DNA of 64,000 nucleotides from Affinundibacterium macrobrachii (GTDB lineage Bacteria; Pseudomonadota; Gammaproteobacteria; Burkholderiales; Burkholderiaceae_D), in assembly GCF_014652415.1 (NCBI RefSeq), contig NZ_BMYT01000001.1, positions 372,001-436,000 on the forward strand, given 5' to 3'. Every line of letters starts with the position of its first letter. The stretch's first letter is position 1. The notes under the pieces are model-generated. The model was not told where the DNA came from and made no database searches. It was given only the letters and a program-made list of their open reading frames with translations. The translations under genes were made by a program, and so were the position numbers. Of this stretch, positions 10,055 to 19,188 are shown one piece after another.

Positions 10055-12073
10055 TTATTCTGATGCACTTGATCTTGTCTGCGCCAAGTTAGCGAAAAAC
10101 TTCAACACCACGGCTAACTCACGGGTGCGCGCAAACGCAGGAAGGCTCTGCCAAATACGCTTGCCATAAGGTTTAGAAATCAATCTAGGATCACATATCA
10201 TGAGTACCCCACGATCTGTTTCATCTCGGATCAAGCGGCCTGCACCTTGCTTCAGATTAATGATGGCTTCTGGAAGTTGATGATGCACGAAACCATTTAA
10301 ACCCTTCTTTTCCATCGCTTCAATACGCGCTGCCAATACCGGATCGTCTGGTGGCGCAAAAGGAAGTTTATCAATCACAACTAAAGATAAAGCCTCACCA
10401 CGAACATCCACACCTTCCCAGAAACTCTGTGAACCAATGAGCACACCATTGCCAGCTGCGCGAAATCGATCTAACAATTCAGTACGGCCTGCGTCACCTT
10501 GTACAAACAAAGGAAAATCTAAGCCACGTTGCGTGAACTCATCTTTCAATCTTTCTGCACAATGTTTAACCGCTTTGTTTGTGGTACAGAGCAAAAATGT
10601 TCGACCGCCGGCGGCTTCAATTACAGGCAGAGCCGCATCAACAACCGCGTCTGTGTACTCTCTTGAGTTTGGTTGCGGCATTCCTTCAGGCACGTATAAA
10701 ACGCCCTGCTCTTGGTAATTAAACGGACTAGGCCAAGTTCGTGCAGGTTCGTCCCACAATCCCATTTGTGAGACGTAATGACTAAAGTCATTCTTCACCG
10801 CCATAGTAGCAGAAGCGAAAATCCAAGTGCGCGGAACACCTTCTCTTTGCTTGTTAAAAATCGGAGCAATCGATAATGGCGTGCGATGTAATTGTAAGGA
10901 AACCGAATATGCTTCTACCCAAAGTACGCACTCTGGTTTGCCTTTCGCCTCCTTAGAATCAGGTGCAAGTTCTTTCCAATTATCTAATTGATCTTGCAAA
11001 TCAATCGCCCGAACTCGACACTGCTCTATGGTTTCTGCTCGCTCGGCTTGCTTCTCTAAAACTTGAATCAAATCACCCAAACTATCTTTAAGCGTTTCTA
11101 AATTGGGGAAAAACTCGCTCGATGGCGCAATTTGTTGCAACGATAGTCGAATCGAATCTTGTGGAAACGATAAACGCAAATCGCGTGCAGCTCGCTCTAC
11201 AGGGGCGACAATTTTTGCCCATTCCGCACCATCGCGTGCATGCGACAGACCTTCCGCCAACGCATCACGACAAAGTTCCAAAATCTGCGAAGTTGAAATA
11301 GTGTCGCCAAAAAACAAAGTCGCGGTCTCGGGTAGTTGATGTGCCTCATCAAAAATTACGGTATTTGCCGATGGCAATAACTCGGCTATCCCAGTATCTT
11401 TCAAAGCTAAATCTGCAAAAAACAGATGATGATTGACGACTACCACATCGGCTTGCTGCGCTTCTTTTCGCGCCTTCATCACAAAACAGTCTTGATAATA
11501 CTGGCACTCCGAGCCCATACAATTATCTTTTGTCGATGTCACCAAACTCCAGACGGATGCGGATTCAGGCACGCGTGCTAACTCTGCCTTATCGCCACTA
11601 CTGGTTGTTTTAATGAATCGTGAAATATCACGCAGATAGCCAACATCTTCTCTCGTGGTTAATCTCCCATTTTGCAATGTCCGTTCCAAATGGAAATGAC
11701 ACAGATAATTTGCACGCCCCTTCAATAAGGCGACAGAGACTGGCGCCTTTAAAACTTTTTTGATGGTTGGAATATCACGCAGATACAACTGATCTTGTAG
11801 ATTTTTCGTGCCTGTTGAGACGATCACTTTCCCGCCCCATAGCAAAGCTGGAATCAGATAAGCGAAAGTTTTGCCGGTGCCAGTGCCAGCCTCGGCCAAT
11901 AGCGTTTTTTGACCAGCGATGGCTTGTGCGATTGCTTGCGCCATTTCGATTTGCGCCTGACGAGAACGGTATCCTTGAATCGATGCGCTTAATAATCCAC
12001 TATCGCCAAAAATTCGCTCTACTTCAGAATCATGAATGCCAGAATCATTCAATGTTAAGTTATGTTCAGTCAA
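10055..12073 (-). CDS. dinG: DinG/YoaA-type ATP-dependent DNA helicase with iron-sulfur cluster
   Basis: A superfamily 2 helicase of the XPD/DinG group, 672 residues. Walker A reads AGTGTGKT, Walker B is DEAH, and four cysteines lie in the region between them (YLC, then C-x4-C in CMGSEC, then DCF), the expected layout of the 4Fe-4S domain. The second RecA-like domain carries GSQSFWEGVD and the Q-x-x-GR-x-IR motif in LKQGAGRLIR. These enzymes unwind forked DNA, D-loops and R-loops 5' to 3' and assist replication and repair. It could equally be called yoaA; I cannot separate the two by eye. It shares a strand with the small YdcH-like gene upstream. Confidence 0.9.
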   Translation of the reverse strand: MTEHNLTLNDSGIHDSEVERIFGDSGLLSASIQGYRSRQAQIEMAQAIAQAIAGQKTLLAEAGTGTGKTFAYLIPALLWGGKVIVSTGTKNLQDQLYLRDIPTIKKVLKAPVSVALLKGRANYLCHFHLERTLQNGRLTTREDVGYLRDISRFIKTTSSGDKAELARVPESASVWSLVTSTKDNCMGSECQYYQDCFVMKARKEAQQADVVVVNHHLFFADLALKDTGIAELLPSANTVIFDEAHQLPETATLFFGDTISTSQILELCRDALAEGLSHARDGAEWAKIVAPVERAARDLRLSFPQDSIRLSLQQIAPSSEFFPNLETLKDSLGDLIQVLEKQAERAETIEQCRVRAIDLQDQLDNWKELAPDSKEAKGKPECVLWVEAYSVSLQLHRTPLSIAPIFNKQREGVPRTWIFASATMAVKNDFSHYVSQMGLWDEPARTWPSPFNYQEQGVLYVPEGMPQPNSREYTDAVVDAALPVIEAAGGRTFLLCTTNKAVKHCAERLKDEFTQRGLDFPLFVQGDAGRTELLDRFRAAGNGVLIGSQSFWEGVDVRGEALSLVVIDKLPFAPPDDPVLAARIEAMEKKGLNGFVHHQLPEAIINLKQGAGRLIRDETDRGVLMICDPRLISKPYGKRIWQSLPAFARTRELAVVLKFFANLAQTRSSASE

Positions 12074-12163
12074 AATTCAGTACATTCAAATACAACACGG
12101 TGCATGCTCAGAGGACAATAAAGTTATTCTTGTTTTGCGATCTGGCATGCCAATTAAGATCCA

Positions 12164-12364
12164 TTAGGCTGGAATATCGGGCGACAATTGCATCTTCAGT
12201 AGCGCAATATAGTCTTTTAATTGTAGCTTCCTTTTTTTCAAGCGGCGCAATTGTAACTCATCGTGATTTGGGTCTTTCACAATTGCCTCAATCACCGAAT
12301 CAAGATCTCGATGTTCAACTTCTAATTCACAAATACGCATGCGAATTTGATTTGTATGGTCCAT
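12164..12364 (-). CDS. YdcH family (DUF465) small coiled-coil protein
   Basis: A 66-residue, highly charged helical protein starting at the ATG at 12364 (MDHTNQIRMRI). The pattern of a leading L/I heptad, an H-x-x-LD segment in VEHRDLDSVI and a C-terminal LKKRKLQLKDYI segment matches the DUF465/YdcH family, whose members are near 65-75 residues. No biochemical function is established. The open frame extends further upstream, but that part overlaps the divergent PP2C gene and has no family resemblance. It is 90 bases ahead of the helicase gene on the same strand. Confidence 0.85.
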   Translation of the reverse strand: MDHTNQIRMRICELEVEHRDLDSVIEAIVKDPNHDELQLRRLKKRKLQLKDYIALLKMQLSPDIPA

Positions 12365-12444
12365 AAGCTTTAAGAACGAGTAAAATACAGCAAGTTTAAT
12401 TAAAAAAATCCAGAATTTCCGACTAGTGTAATCTACCACGACGT

Positions 12445-13242
12445 ATGAGCCAATATAAGATCGAAGCAGGCACCGCTCAACATATCGGTGATCGTAAAGA
12501 ACAACAAGACCGCGTCGCACTTTTTGCTGCACCACATGCCCCTGGACACATGATGGCCGTCGTTGCTGACGGTATGGGTGGAAAAAGTGGCGGCGCCATC
12601 GCAGCAGAACAAGTTATACGCTCAGCAAAAATGCTGTTCGATGAATTTTTTCCAGGTAATGACATCCGTAAGATGCTAGAGGCGATCGTTCACGAAGCAC
12701 ATACAGTTATTAAGTTATCGGCTGTATCTTCAGAAAAAGAGCCACATAGTACATTTGTTGCCGTTGTCATCTCCCCTCAAAAGGCAGTATGGGCACATGT
12801 AGGCGACTCCAGAATGTATCGTTTCGATGGTCCTAATTTTGCAGAAAGAACACGAGATCACTCGTACGTAGAGCGTTTAGTTGATGAGGGTTCGATCACG
12901 GAAGAGGAAGCAAAAACGCACAAGATGTCAAACGTACTGGTGAATGTTCTCGGCTCAAAAAATGCAATACCTTACGTTACTTTTGGTGAAAAAGACAACT
13001 TAACAGCGGGTGATTCATTCTTATTATGTTCAGATGGACTATGGCATTACTTTGCCGACATCGAACTATCTGTCGCGGTTGGCGCAAGCACACCTCGCCA
13101 AGCCTCTGAGCTACTGATTAAGAAAGCCCGTGATCGTGCGAACTCTCAAGGAGATAACGTCTCATTCGCAATCGTCAAACTAGTCCCGCCGCCAGTGGAA
13201 CAAAAAACGTATGTCGCTGAGAAAATGACTAGAGCGATTTAA
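12445..13242 (+). CDS. PP2C-family serine/threonine protein phosphatase
   Basis: A 265-residue soluble PPM/PP2C phosphatase. The metal-binding motifs are in place: the early Asp in IGDRKEQQD, VADGMGG, the GDSR segment in AHVGDSRMYRF, CSDGLW, and the late GDN in SQGDNVSF. Such enzymes dephosphorylate phospho-Ser/Thr proteins using two Mn or Mg ions. Bacterial members are often paired with a Hanks-type kinase, but no kinase gene lies nearby, so its partner is unknown. It is transcribed alone, divergent from the YdcH-like gene and convergent with flgL, with a terminator 4 bases after its stop. ATG at 12445. Confidence 0.9.
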   Translation: MSQYKIEAGTAQHIGDRKEQQDRVALFAAPHAPGHMMAVVADGMGGKSGGAIAAEQVIRSAKMLFDEFFPGNDIRKMLEAIVHEAHTVIKLSAVSSEKEPHSTFVAVVISPQKAVWAHVGDSRMYRFDGPNFAERTRDHSYVERLVDEGSITEEEAKTHKMSNVLVNVLGSKNAIPYVTFGEKDNLTAGDSFLLCSDGLWHYFADIELSVAVGASTPRQASELLIKKARDRANSQGDNVSFAIVKLVPPPVEQKTYVAEKMTRAI

Positions 13243-13245
13243 GAT

Positions 13246-13283
13246 AAAAAAGCCTCGCAAATATGATTTGACGAGGCTTTTTT
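13246..13283. terminator. Bidirectional rho-independent terminator between PP2C and flgL
   Basis: A perfect 12-bp stem, AAAAAAGCCTCG (13246-13257) with CGAGGCTTTTTT (13272-13283), and a 14-base loop. The flanking A and T tracts let it end transcription from both the PP2C gene and the flg operon. Confidence 0.85.
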
Positions 13284-13374
13284 CAAGGTTTGACAAGACT
13301 TCTTAGCAATGACGATCTGACAGCAGCAAGCATCAAAAGACAAATGCAACTTCAAGTCTTGGTTTCAAATACGA

Positions 13375-14589
13375 TCAGTTTAGATAGTTAAATAGGGATA
13401 GAGACGAAGTCTTGATAAATGATTGCTGCGCCGCTTGCAAAACAACTTGATTCTGATTTAACTCAGTAATCGCTTTCGCATAATCAAGATCTTGGAGTGC
13501 TGACAACTCCTGCTTGTAGATCACGCCCATGCTATCACCTGCTTCATTCAAGTTCTGAAGCTCTTTCAACGAAGTTCCCAAGTTGGTACGTGCCAACAAA
13601 ACATTGGACAAAGATTTGTCAATATTTAAATTTGCTTGACTCAAATTGGCGGTCAACTCCAATTTCTGAGGCACTGTTCCAGCAGGTGCACGCAAGGTAT
13701 TGATCAAGTCTGTGATTGTTTCAAACACGTTTTGATTACCCGGTTGAATTGAAAACTTATCATTCGGACCAGGTGCCCCCGGCGTGTTTGTCAAGGTAAT
13801 GTCCATACCATCGACAGTGACTGTTTGCGGGCTTGTATAAGGCGTAGCCGGCACCACTACCACGCCAGTCGTCTTATTTGTAATCGTAAAGTTAGCTGCT
13901 GCACCATCAAATTCAACCTCATAGTTATTACCGGTGAGATTGGCTGTGGTTGGAACATTAATCGCCGCTGTCGCAACTACCTGCCCAACATTCGACGGAT
14001 TTGGGCGTACATTAAACTGCCCGTTGGAAGTTCGAATATTCCCAAATACCGCTGACCCAACTTCACTAATCGGGATTTGTCGGGATGTATCGACCTGCAA
14101 AAGGCGCGGTCCTTGATCACCATTGTATTGAGCGCCACCTTGCGTCTTGGTATATGGAGCGATAGTGGAAGAGTAACCCGAAAAAAGATAGCCATCTGTA
14201 CCGTCAGTAGCATTTGCAAAACCAAACAACTGATCTAGACTGCCCTGCAATTCGTTTGCAATATACCCCCGCTCTTGATCCGTCAAAGTGCCATTGCCAG
14301 CACTGACGATCAAAGTTTTAACATTATGCAAAACGGTAGTCACATTGCTTAAGGTATCTTCCGCAATGCTTAACGTATTGGTCGCATTTTTCCGATTCAC
14401 TGCATACTGATCATTCACCGCATCAGTTTGCGTAATCACCAAGGCACGAGCCGAACCAATTGGATCATCGGAAGGATTCAAAATGCGCCGACCTGCGGCA
14501 ATTTGCTGCTGCGTTTTATTCAAGCTAACTTGCAAATCACTTATGCGCGCTCCGCCTGATTCATAAATTGTATTCGTACTGATACGCAT
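13375..14589 (-). CDS. flgL: Flagellar hook-filament junction protein FlgL (HAP3)
   Basis: The 404-residue junction protein sits between FlgK and the flagellin filament. The N-terminal MRISTNTIY and the region ILNPSDDPIGSARAL are the classic flagellin-like coiled coil; the C-terminus (ALQDLDYAKAITELNQNQVVLQAAQQ) is the matching helix. It is longer than E. coli FlgL (about 317), and the extra length sits in the middle, where a segment around residues 220-290 resembles the modules inserted in the neighbouring FlgK. Last gene of the flg operon, 11 bases after flgK. ATG at 14589; stop TGA at 13375. Confidence 0.95.
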   Translation of the reverse strand: MRISTNTIYESGGARISDLQVSLNKTQQQIAAGRRILNPSDDPIGSARALVITQTDAVNDQYAVNRKNATNTLSIAEDTLSNVTTVLHNVKTLIVSAGNGTLTDQERGYIANELQGSLDQLFGFANATDGTDGYLFSGYSSTIAPYTKTQGGAQYNGDQGPRLLQVDTSRQIPISEVGSAVFGNIRTSNGQFNVRPNPSNVGQVVATAAINVPTTANLTGNNYEVEFDGAAANFTITNKTTGVVVVPATPYTSPQTVTVDGMDITLTNTPGAPGPNDKFSIQPGNQNVFETITDLINTLRAPAGTVPQKLELTANLSQANLNIDKSLSNVLLARTNLGTSLKELQNLNEAGDSMGVIYKQELSALQDLDYAKAITELNQNQVVLQAAQQSFIKTSSLSLFNYLN

Positions 14590-14600
14590 AACGATCCCTT

Positions 14601-16919
14601 TTACCTTCCTAAAGCCAACAATGCGTCAAATAATTGACTTGCGATTTGCATTAATTTCCCCGCTGCTTGATAAGCCTGCTGATAACGCAAAAGATTTGCC
14701 GCTTCTTCATCCAAATTGACGCCAGACTCAGATTGTTGCGCTTTCAAGGCTTGCGCTAATAAATTGGTCTCCGCTTTGGTCGTAACAATCATCTCGCTCG
14801 CTTTATTACCAACATTGCTGACAAACTGCCCATACGCACCTTGGAAGCTTGTTGTTCCAGATGCCATGGTATTTTTTGTTTGAAGCCCTGCCAATAAACC
14901 TGCATTACGGTTATCACCCGAACCCGAAGGGTTCCCTGTAATTTTAACTACATCACCATTTGCATACGCACCAGAGACATTAAAACTCAAGCCATTAAAA
15001 CTAATTGTTGAACCTTCAATGTAGGGAATCGGAGAGCCTGCCACATACGAAGTCGTTGTATTACCATTTTTGACGGTAACGTTGGCATTGGCTGGAAATC
15101 CAGTGAAATTATTGCCCGCTGAGTTGTAAGTTAAAGTCGTCGGCGTTATCGGCAAAGAACTGGCAAGCGTAAAGGTGTCGCCTGCGCTTGGCGCCGCTGG
15201 ATTATCTTTAATCACAAAGCTGACTCCGCCATAGGTCACGGTCGCACCACTTGTGTATGGTACGTTCACAACCTGAGGCGGGGTTGCTGCGGGCGCTGCT
15301 ACCGCTGCGACTTGATAGTTAGAAGTCACACCGCCATTTGTAACAGAAACCAATGCACCAATCGGAAAGCCTGCAAGGCTATTGGGCGCAGTGGCAAACG
15401 TCAAATTTAAAGGCGAAGCTAAAGTTGAACTTTTATATGAATCACCGACAGTTACGGAGCCAATCGCCGCAGTGGCGGAATTACTCGTCGTAGCAACCGC
15501 AGACGTCACGACACCAGTACTGAATTTACCACTACCCAAATTAGTACTCGGCAAACTTGTCGTTACTGGAGTAGCTGCCGCAATCTTTGAGATATCAGTG
15601 ATCGCCAAACTAATGGACGAAGCCGCTAAAGCGGTTGGCCTAACCATGAATTCATCGTTTACGGTTGGTGTAACAACCGCAGGGGGAGATCCCACAGCAG
15701 CAAGATTGAAACTCAATCCATCGACCACTGCAGGCAACGTTTCCGAAGTCTGTACACTACCATCGGAAACACGCGTAATTTTGTAATAATTTGGTGCAGG
15801 ACCAACACCAGCCAAGTATTGCACACGATAATCGCTCGTGGTCAACGCACCAACGTCAGAATAAGTAACGGCCATATTAGCCGTACTCAGATTAAGTCCG
15901 CTGGGGGTCGACGATGGGCCTGAAATTGAGAAAAAATCATTACCCACTTGACCATTTAAATCTTGACCGAGCTTATGTTGATCATTAAATTCCGTCGCAA
16001 TCGAAACAGCAACCCGCCCAAGAGAATTACGCGCGGTGTCCAGAGTATTTGAGCGGAACGCAAACAAACCACCCAACTCGCCACCTGTGATATTTTTCTC
16101 ATTGAGTTGAATTAAAGCGCCATTGCTCTCATACGAAACTTGGAGTCGACTTGGATCAGTCAGTGAGTTTGTAGGTTGAAGCACGTTCACCGTAGCACCA
16201 AGCACTAACGGCTGCCCTGTTCCCATAAAAATATTATATTTTCCACCTTGATTTACAACGGAGACACTCACCAACTTACTTAATTCGGTAACAGCATTGT
16301 CACGCATGTCCAGCAAATCATTAGGTGCAGCACCACCTGAGACTGATTGTGCAGTCTCAATGGAGTCATTTAAATCGGCAATTTGCTGCGCATAACCATT
16401 AATGCCCGTTACTGTTTGGCCAATTCGATTACTTACATCGTCAGAAATTTGATCAAGTCGAGCCCCCATCCCCTTGATTCTAGATGCAAGCGATGCGCCA
16501 TTAGATAGCACCGCTTGACGTGCCGCCGCACCAGCGGTACCGTTTGGGCTCGCCGCCAAATTTTGGATAGCACTAAAAAATTCTTGCATGGCTGGTGAAA
16601 TACCCGCAGCCGGATCAGCAACCAAGTTATTAATTTGCTGCACCTGATTTAAATAGGCTGCAGCATAATTTTGAGATGACTGCGTCGCATTAACCTGTTG
16701 GCCAATGAATTCATTATAAATACGTCTTACCTCTCCGATAACTGTACCTTGACCGATGAAACTACCACCGACGTTTTGTGCCGCAGCTGCGCTCTGCAGC
16801 ATAATTTGACGACTATAGCCAGGAGTATTGACGTTGGCGATATTATGTCCAGCCGTAGCGATGCCCATCTGTGCAGCCGCCAATGCGCTTTGCCCAATTC
16901 CCAGAATATTGGTACCCAT
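14601..16919 (-). CDS. flgK: Flagellar hook-associated protein FlgK (HAP1) with inserted modules
   Basis: The 772-residue protein joins the hook to FlgL. Its N-terminal domain has the axial-protein signature (AAQMGIATAGHNIANVNTPGYSRQ split over residues 15-38) and its C-terminus has the matching helix (LDEEAANLLRYQQAYQAAGKL in part), so both ends are normal. E. coli FlgK is about 547 residues; the surplus is in the surface domain. Residues about 345-430, 490-590 and 590-662 look like related beta modules, each ending in a G-x-SF strand and an ND- or GD-containing turn. The modules are rich in Ala, Thr, Val and Ser. It lies between flgJ and flgL in the operon; ATG at 16919. Confidence 0.95.
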   Translation of the reverse strand: MGTNILGIGQSALAAAQMGIATAGHNIANVNTPGYSRQIMLQSAAAAQNVGGSFIGQGTVIGEVRRIYNEFIGQQVNATQSSQNYAAAYLNQVQQINNLVADPAAGISPAMQEFFSAIQNLAASPNGTAGAAARQAVLSNGASLASRIKGMGARLDQISDDVSNRIGQTVTGINGYAQQIADLNDSIETAQSVSGGAAPNDLLDMRDNAVTELSKLVSVSVVNQGGKYNIFMGTGQPLVLGATVNVLQPTNSLTDPSRLQVSYESNGALIQLNEKNITGGELGGLFAFRSNTLDTARNSLGRVAVSIATEFNDQHKLGQDLNGQVGNDFFSISGPSSTPSGLNLSTANMAVTYSDVGALTTSDYRVQYLAGVGPAPNYYKITRVSDGSVQTSETLPAVVDGLSFNLAAVGSPPAVVTPTVNDEFMVRPTALAASSISLAITDISKIAAATPVTTSLPSTNLGSGKFSTGVVTSAVATTSNSATAAIGSVTVGDSYKSSTLASPLNLTFATAPNSLAGFPIGALVSVTNGGVTSNYQVAAVAAPAATPPQVVNVPYTSGATVTYGGVSFVIKDNPAAPSAGDTFTLASSLPITPTTLTYNSAGNNFTGFPANANVTVKNGNTTTSYVAGSPIPYIEGSTISFNGLSFNVSGAYANGDVVKITGNPSGSGDNRNAGLLAGLQTKNTMASGTTSFQGAYGQFVSNVGNKASEMIVTTKAETNLLAQALKAQQSESGVNLDEEAANLLRYQQAYQAAGKLMQIASQLFDALLALGR

Positions 16920-17047
16920 AATTCAACCTATTCACTCAAATGTAATTTAACGCGTTGGCGAAGAAAATCTTTTCCCCGCTTCCGACTCTTGTGGTAACGG
17001 GTCATAACAGGAAAACTTTAATATGTGAATAATTTAACCACGCCAAA

Positions 17048-17965
17048 TCATCCAGAAAACGATTGTTGTATCACTTTCGTTAATTTTTGAGCATATTGAG
17101 GGTCTGTTGCATAGCCAGCCTTTTGTAAAGCATGTGCAAATTGCGAAGCATCTCCGCCATTTTGAATTACCGATTGATAACGTGGATTATCGCGAATCAG
17201 TTTCGCATAATCTTTAAATGCATCACTATAATTATCATAAGCACGGAATTTCTCGACCTTTTGATAAGCAACGCCATTGATGTATTCCGTGGTCATTGCA
17301 TCCACAGTTCTGCCCTTCCAGTTGCCTGTCGCCTTTATTCCAAACACATTATGACTTGTAGAGCCGTCCAATGCTTTTATTTCGTGCTTACCCCAACCGG
17401 ATTCCAAAGCCGCTTGACCCAACATGAATTTCGCAGGAATTCCAGTTCCTTGGCTAGCCAACTCGGCATGCGCGCCTAGTTTTCGCGTGAATTCCTGCAC
17501 GTGACGAGCATTCGAATTCGATTCAATGCCTGTGGTTGACTGCATGATCTGTTCAGATCTTGTAGCGAAATTTTGCTGCTGGATGTATTGATTTACCCCA
17601 CCCAAGCCACCTAAGGCCAACGGTGGCGAGGCCGGGCTATCGGCTTGTAAGGCTTGCGTCATTGCGTTATTTGATAATTGACGAACCATCGCGTCGGCAA
17701 GCCCAATGCCACGACTTGCCATTTTCTGAGATAACTGTTGGTCAAGCATGGAAGTGTACATACGACTTTGTTCATTATCGAACATACCGTCTTGGCTTCC
17801 CGCTTCACGCATAGACTTGAGCATCATGCTAACAAATAAGGCTTCAAATTGTGTGGCAGCTGCTTTCAATCCCTCAGGCGAATTATCCTTAGACGCATGT
17901 CGCAATGCATCTAGCCCCTTGCTATCAAAAGCAAGCTTTTCAGATAAATCGGCACGACCAATCAT
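17048..17965 (-). CDS. flgJ: Bifunctional rod cap and peptidoglycan hydrolase FlgJ
   Basis: A 305-residue protein exported to the periplasm, where it caps the growing rod and opens the cell wall for it. The N-terminal part (about 1-110) is the rod-binding domain, with KAAATQFEALFVSMMLKSMR. The C-terminal part (about 150-305) is a glucosaminidase-type domain with the catalytic Glu in ALESGWGK and the family segments NVFGIKA and FRAYDN. Both halves are present, as in E. coli and unlike the single-domain form of alphaproteobacteria. It lies between flgI and flgK. ATG at 17965. Confidence 0.95.
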   Translation of the reverse strand: MIGRADLSEKLAFDSKGLDALRHASKDNSPEGLKAAATQFEALFVSMMLKSMREAGSQDGMFDNEQSRMYTSMLDQQLSQKMASRGIGLADAMVRQLSNNAMTQALQADSPASPPLALGGLGGVNQYIQQQNFATRSEQIMQSTTGIESNSNARHVQEFTRKLGAHAELASQGTGIPAKFMLGQAALESGWGKHEIKALDGSTSHNVFGIKATGNWKGRTVDAMTTEYINGVAYQKVEKFRAYDNYSDAFKDYAKLIRDNPRYQSVIQNGGDASQFAHALQKAGYATDPQYAQKLTKVIQQSFSG

Positions 17966-18028
17966 TACTTCACCTTTTCTGCACTTCGGGTTCTGTAGTT
18001 AATGCTACGAACTAAACTCAGCTCTGTC

Positions 18029-19174
18029 TTAAATAATTTCCAACTCAGCACGCAAAGCGCCTGAGGATTTCATCGCCTGCAAAATAGCCAAAAGATCTTG
18101 TGGCGTTGCGCCGATTGAGTTCAAGGCCTTCACGACATCAGCCAATGATGCACCAGCATTCAACATCAATAATTTTCCACCCTCTTTGGTAATAGAAATA
18201 TTCGAGTTCGCTGTTGCTGCTGTCTGCCCGTTACTGAGCGAATTTGGTTGACTCACCGCATTGTCAGTATTAATCACGACACTCAAATTACCGTGAGCGA
18301 CTGCACAGGTTTCCAAGCTAACAGATTGATTCATCACGATAGAACCAGTACGTGCATTCAAAATCACCTTTGCTGCAGTCTGCGCAGGCGTAACTTCGAT
18401 ACTCTCCAAAGCGCCTAAGAAAGCGACGCGTTGATCATTCACCATCGGCGCCTTCACTTGTATCACACGACCATCCACTGCTGCGGCAGTTTCAGCACCA
18501 AACTTGTTATTGATTGCTTCCACCACGCGACTAGCGGTGGAGAAGTCTGCCGTGTTGAGTTCTAACTGGATTGTGTTTCCATGTCCGATCGGTGATGGCA
18601 CCGCACGCTCTACCGTCGCACCGCCTGAAATTTTGCCAACACTTAAATGATTCACCTGCGTTTGACTACCGTTGGCAGAAGCACCAACACCACCGACCAA
18701 AATATTACCTTGCGCCATGGCATAAATTTGATTATCCGCACCTTTTAACGGCGTCATTAAAAGAGTCCCGCCTTTTAAACTTTTCGCATTGCCCATCGAC
18801 GAAACGGTGATATCTAGAGTTTGCCCAGGGCGAGCGAATGGTGGCAAAGAGGTAGTGACCATTACAGCGGCGACATTTTTTAATTGCAGACTGGTGCCAA
18901 CCGGAATTGTCACGCCCATCTGCTGCATCATGCTAATAATGCTCTGCACAGTAAAAGGAGTTTGCGTGGTTTGATCACCACTCCCATCCAAACCAACGAC
19001 CAAACCATAACCCATCAATTGATTCTGACGAACACCTTGGATGCCGGCCAAATCTTTCAAACGTTCGGCTTTAGCTGGGAAATTCGACATCAATCCAAAC
19101 ATCAAAACTAGCATAGTGCAAACCATCAAGCTACGTTGAAGTTTGTGCAAATCTAACTTTTTAAACCTGTTCAT
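18029..19174 (-). CDS. flgI: Flagellar P-ring protein FlgI
   Basis: Forms the P ring around the distal rod in the peptidoglycan layer. The 381 residues begin with a signal sequence ending near PAKA, directly followed by ERLKDLAGIQGVRQNQLMGYGLV, the hallmark start of mature FlgI (positions about 37-60). The GLDGSGDQT segment and the C-terminal GATPQDLLAILQAMKSSGAL region match the family over full length. ATG at 19174, 14 bases after the flgH stop. Confidence 0.97.
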   Translation of the reverse strand: MNRFKKLDLHKLQRSLMVCTMLVLMFGLMSNFPAKAERLKDLAGIQGVRQNQLMGYGLVVGLDGSGDQTTQTPFTVQSIISMMQQMGVTIPVGTSLQLKNVAAVMVTTSLPPFARPGQTLDITVSSMGNAKSLKGGTLLMTPLKGADNQIYAMAQGNILVGGVGASANGSQTQVNHLSVGKISGGATVERAVPSPIGHGNTIQLELNTADFSTASRVVEAINNKFGAETAAAVDGRVIQVKAPMVNDQRVAFLGALESIEVTPAQTAAKVILNARTGSIVMNQSVSLETCAVAHGNLSVVINTDNAVSQPNSLSNGQTAATANSNISITKEGGKLLMLNAGASLADVVKALNSIGATPQDLLAILQAMKSSGALRAELEII

Positions 19175-19188
19175 AAGTGACTCTCAGA

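Noticed and set aside
12365-12535. Upstream extension of the YdcH-like frame on the minus strand
   Set aside because: It overlaps the start of the divergent PP2C gene and does not match the family; the ATG at 12364 gives the usual size.
15382-15786. Plus-strand open frame of 134 codons inside flgK
   Set aside because: It is the antisense shadow of a repetitive Ala/Val/Thr-rich coding region and has no family resemblance.
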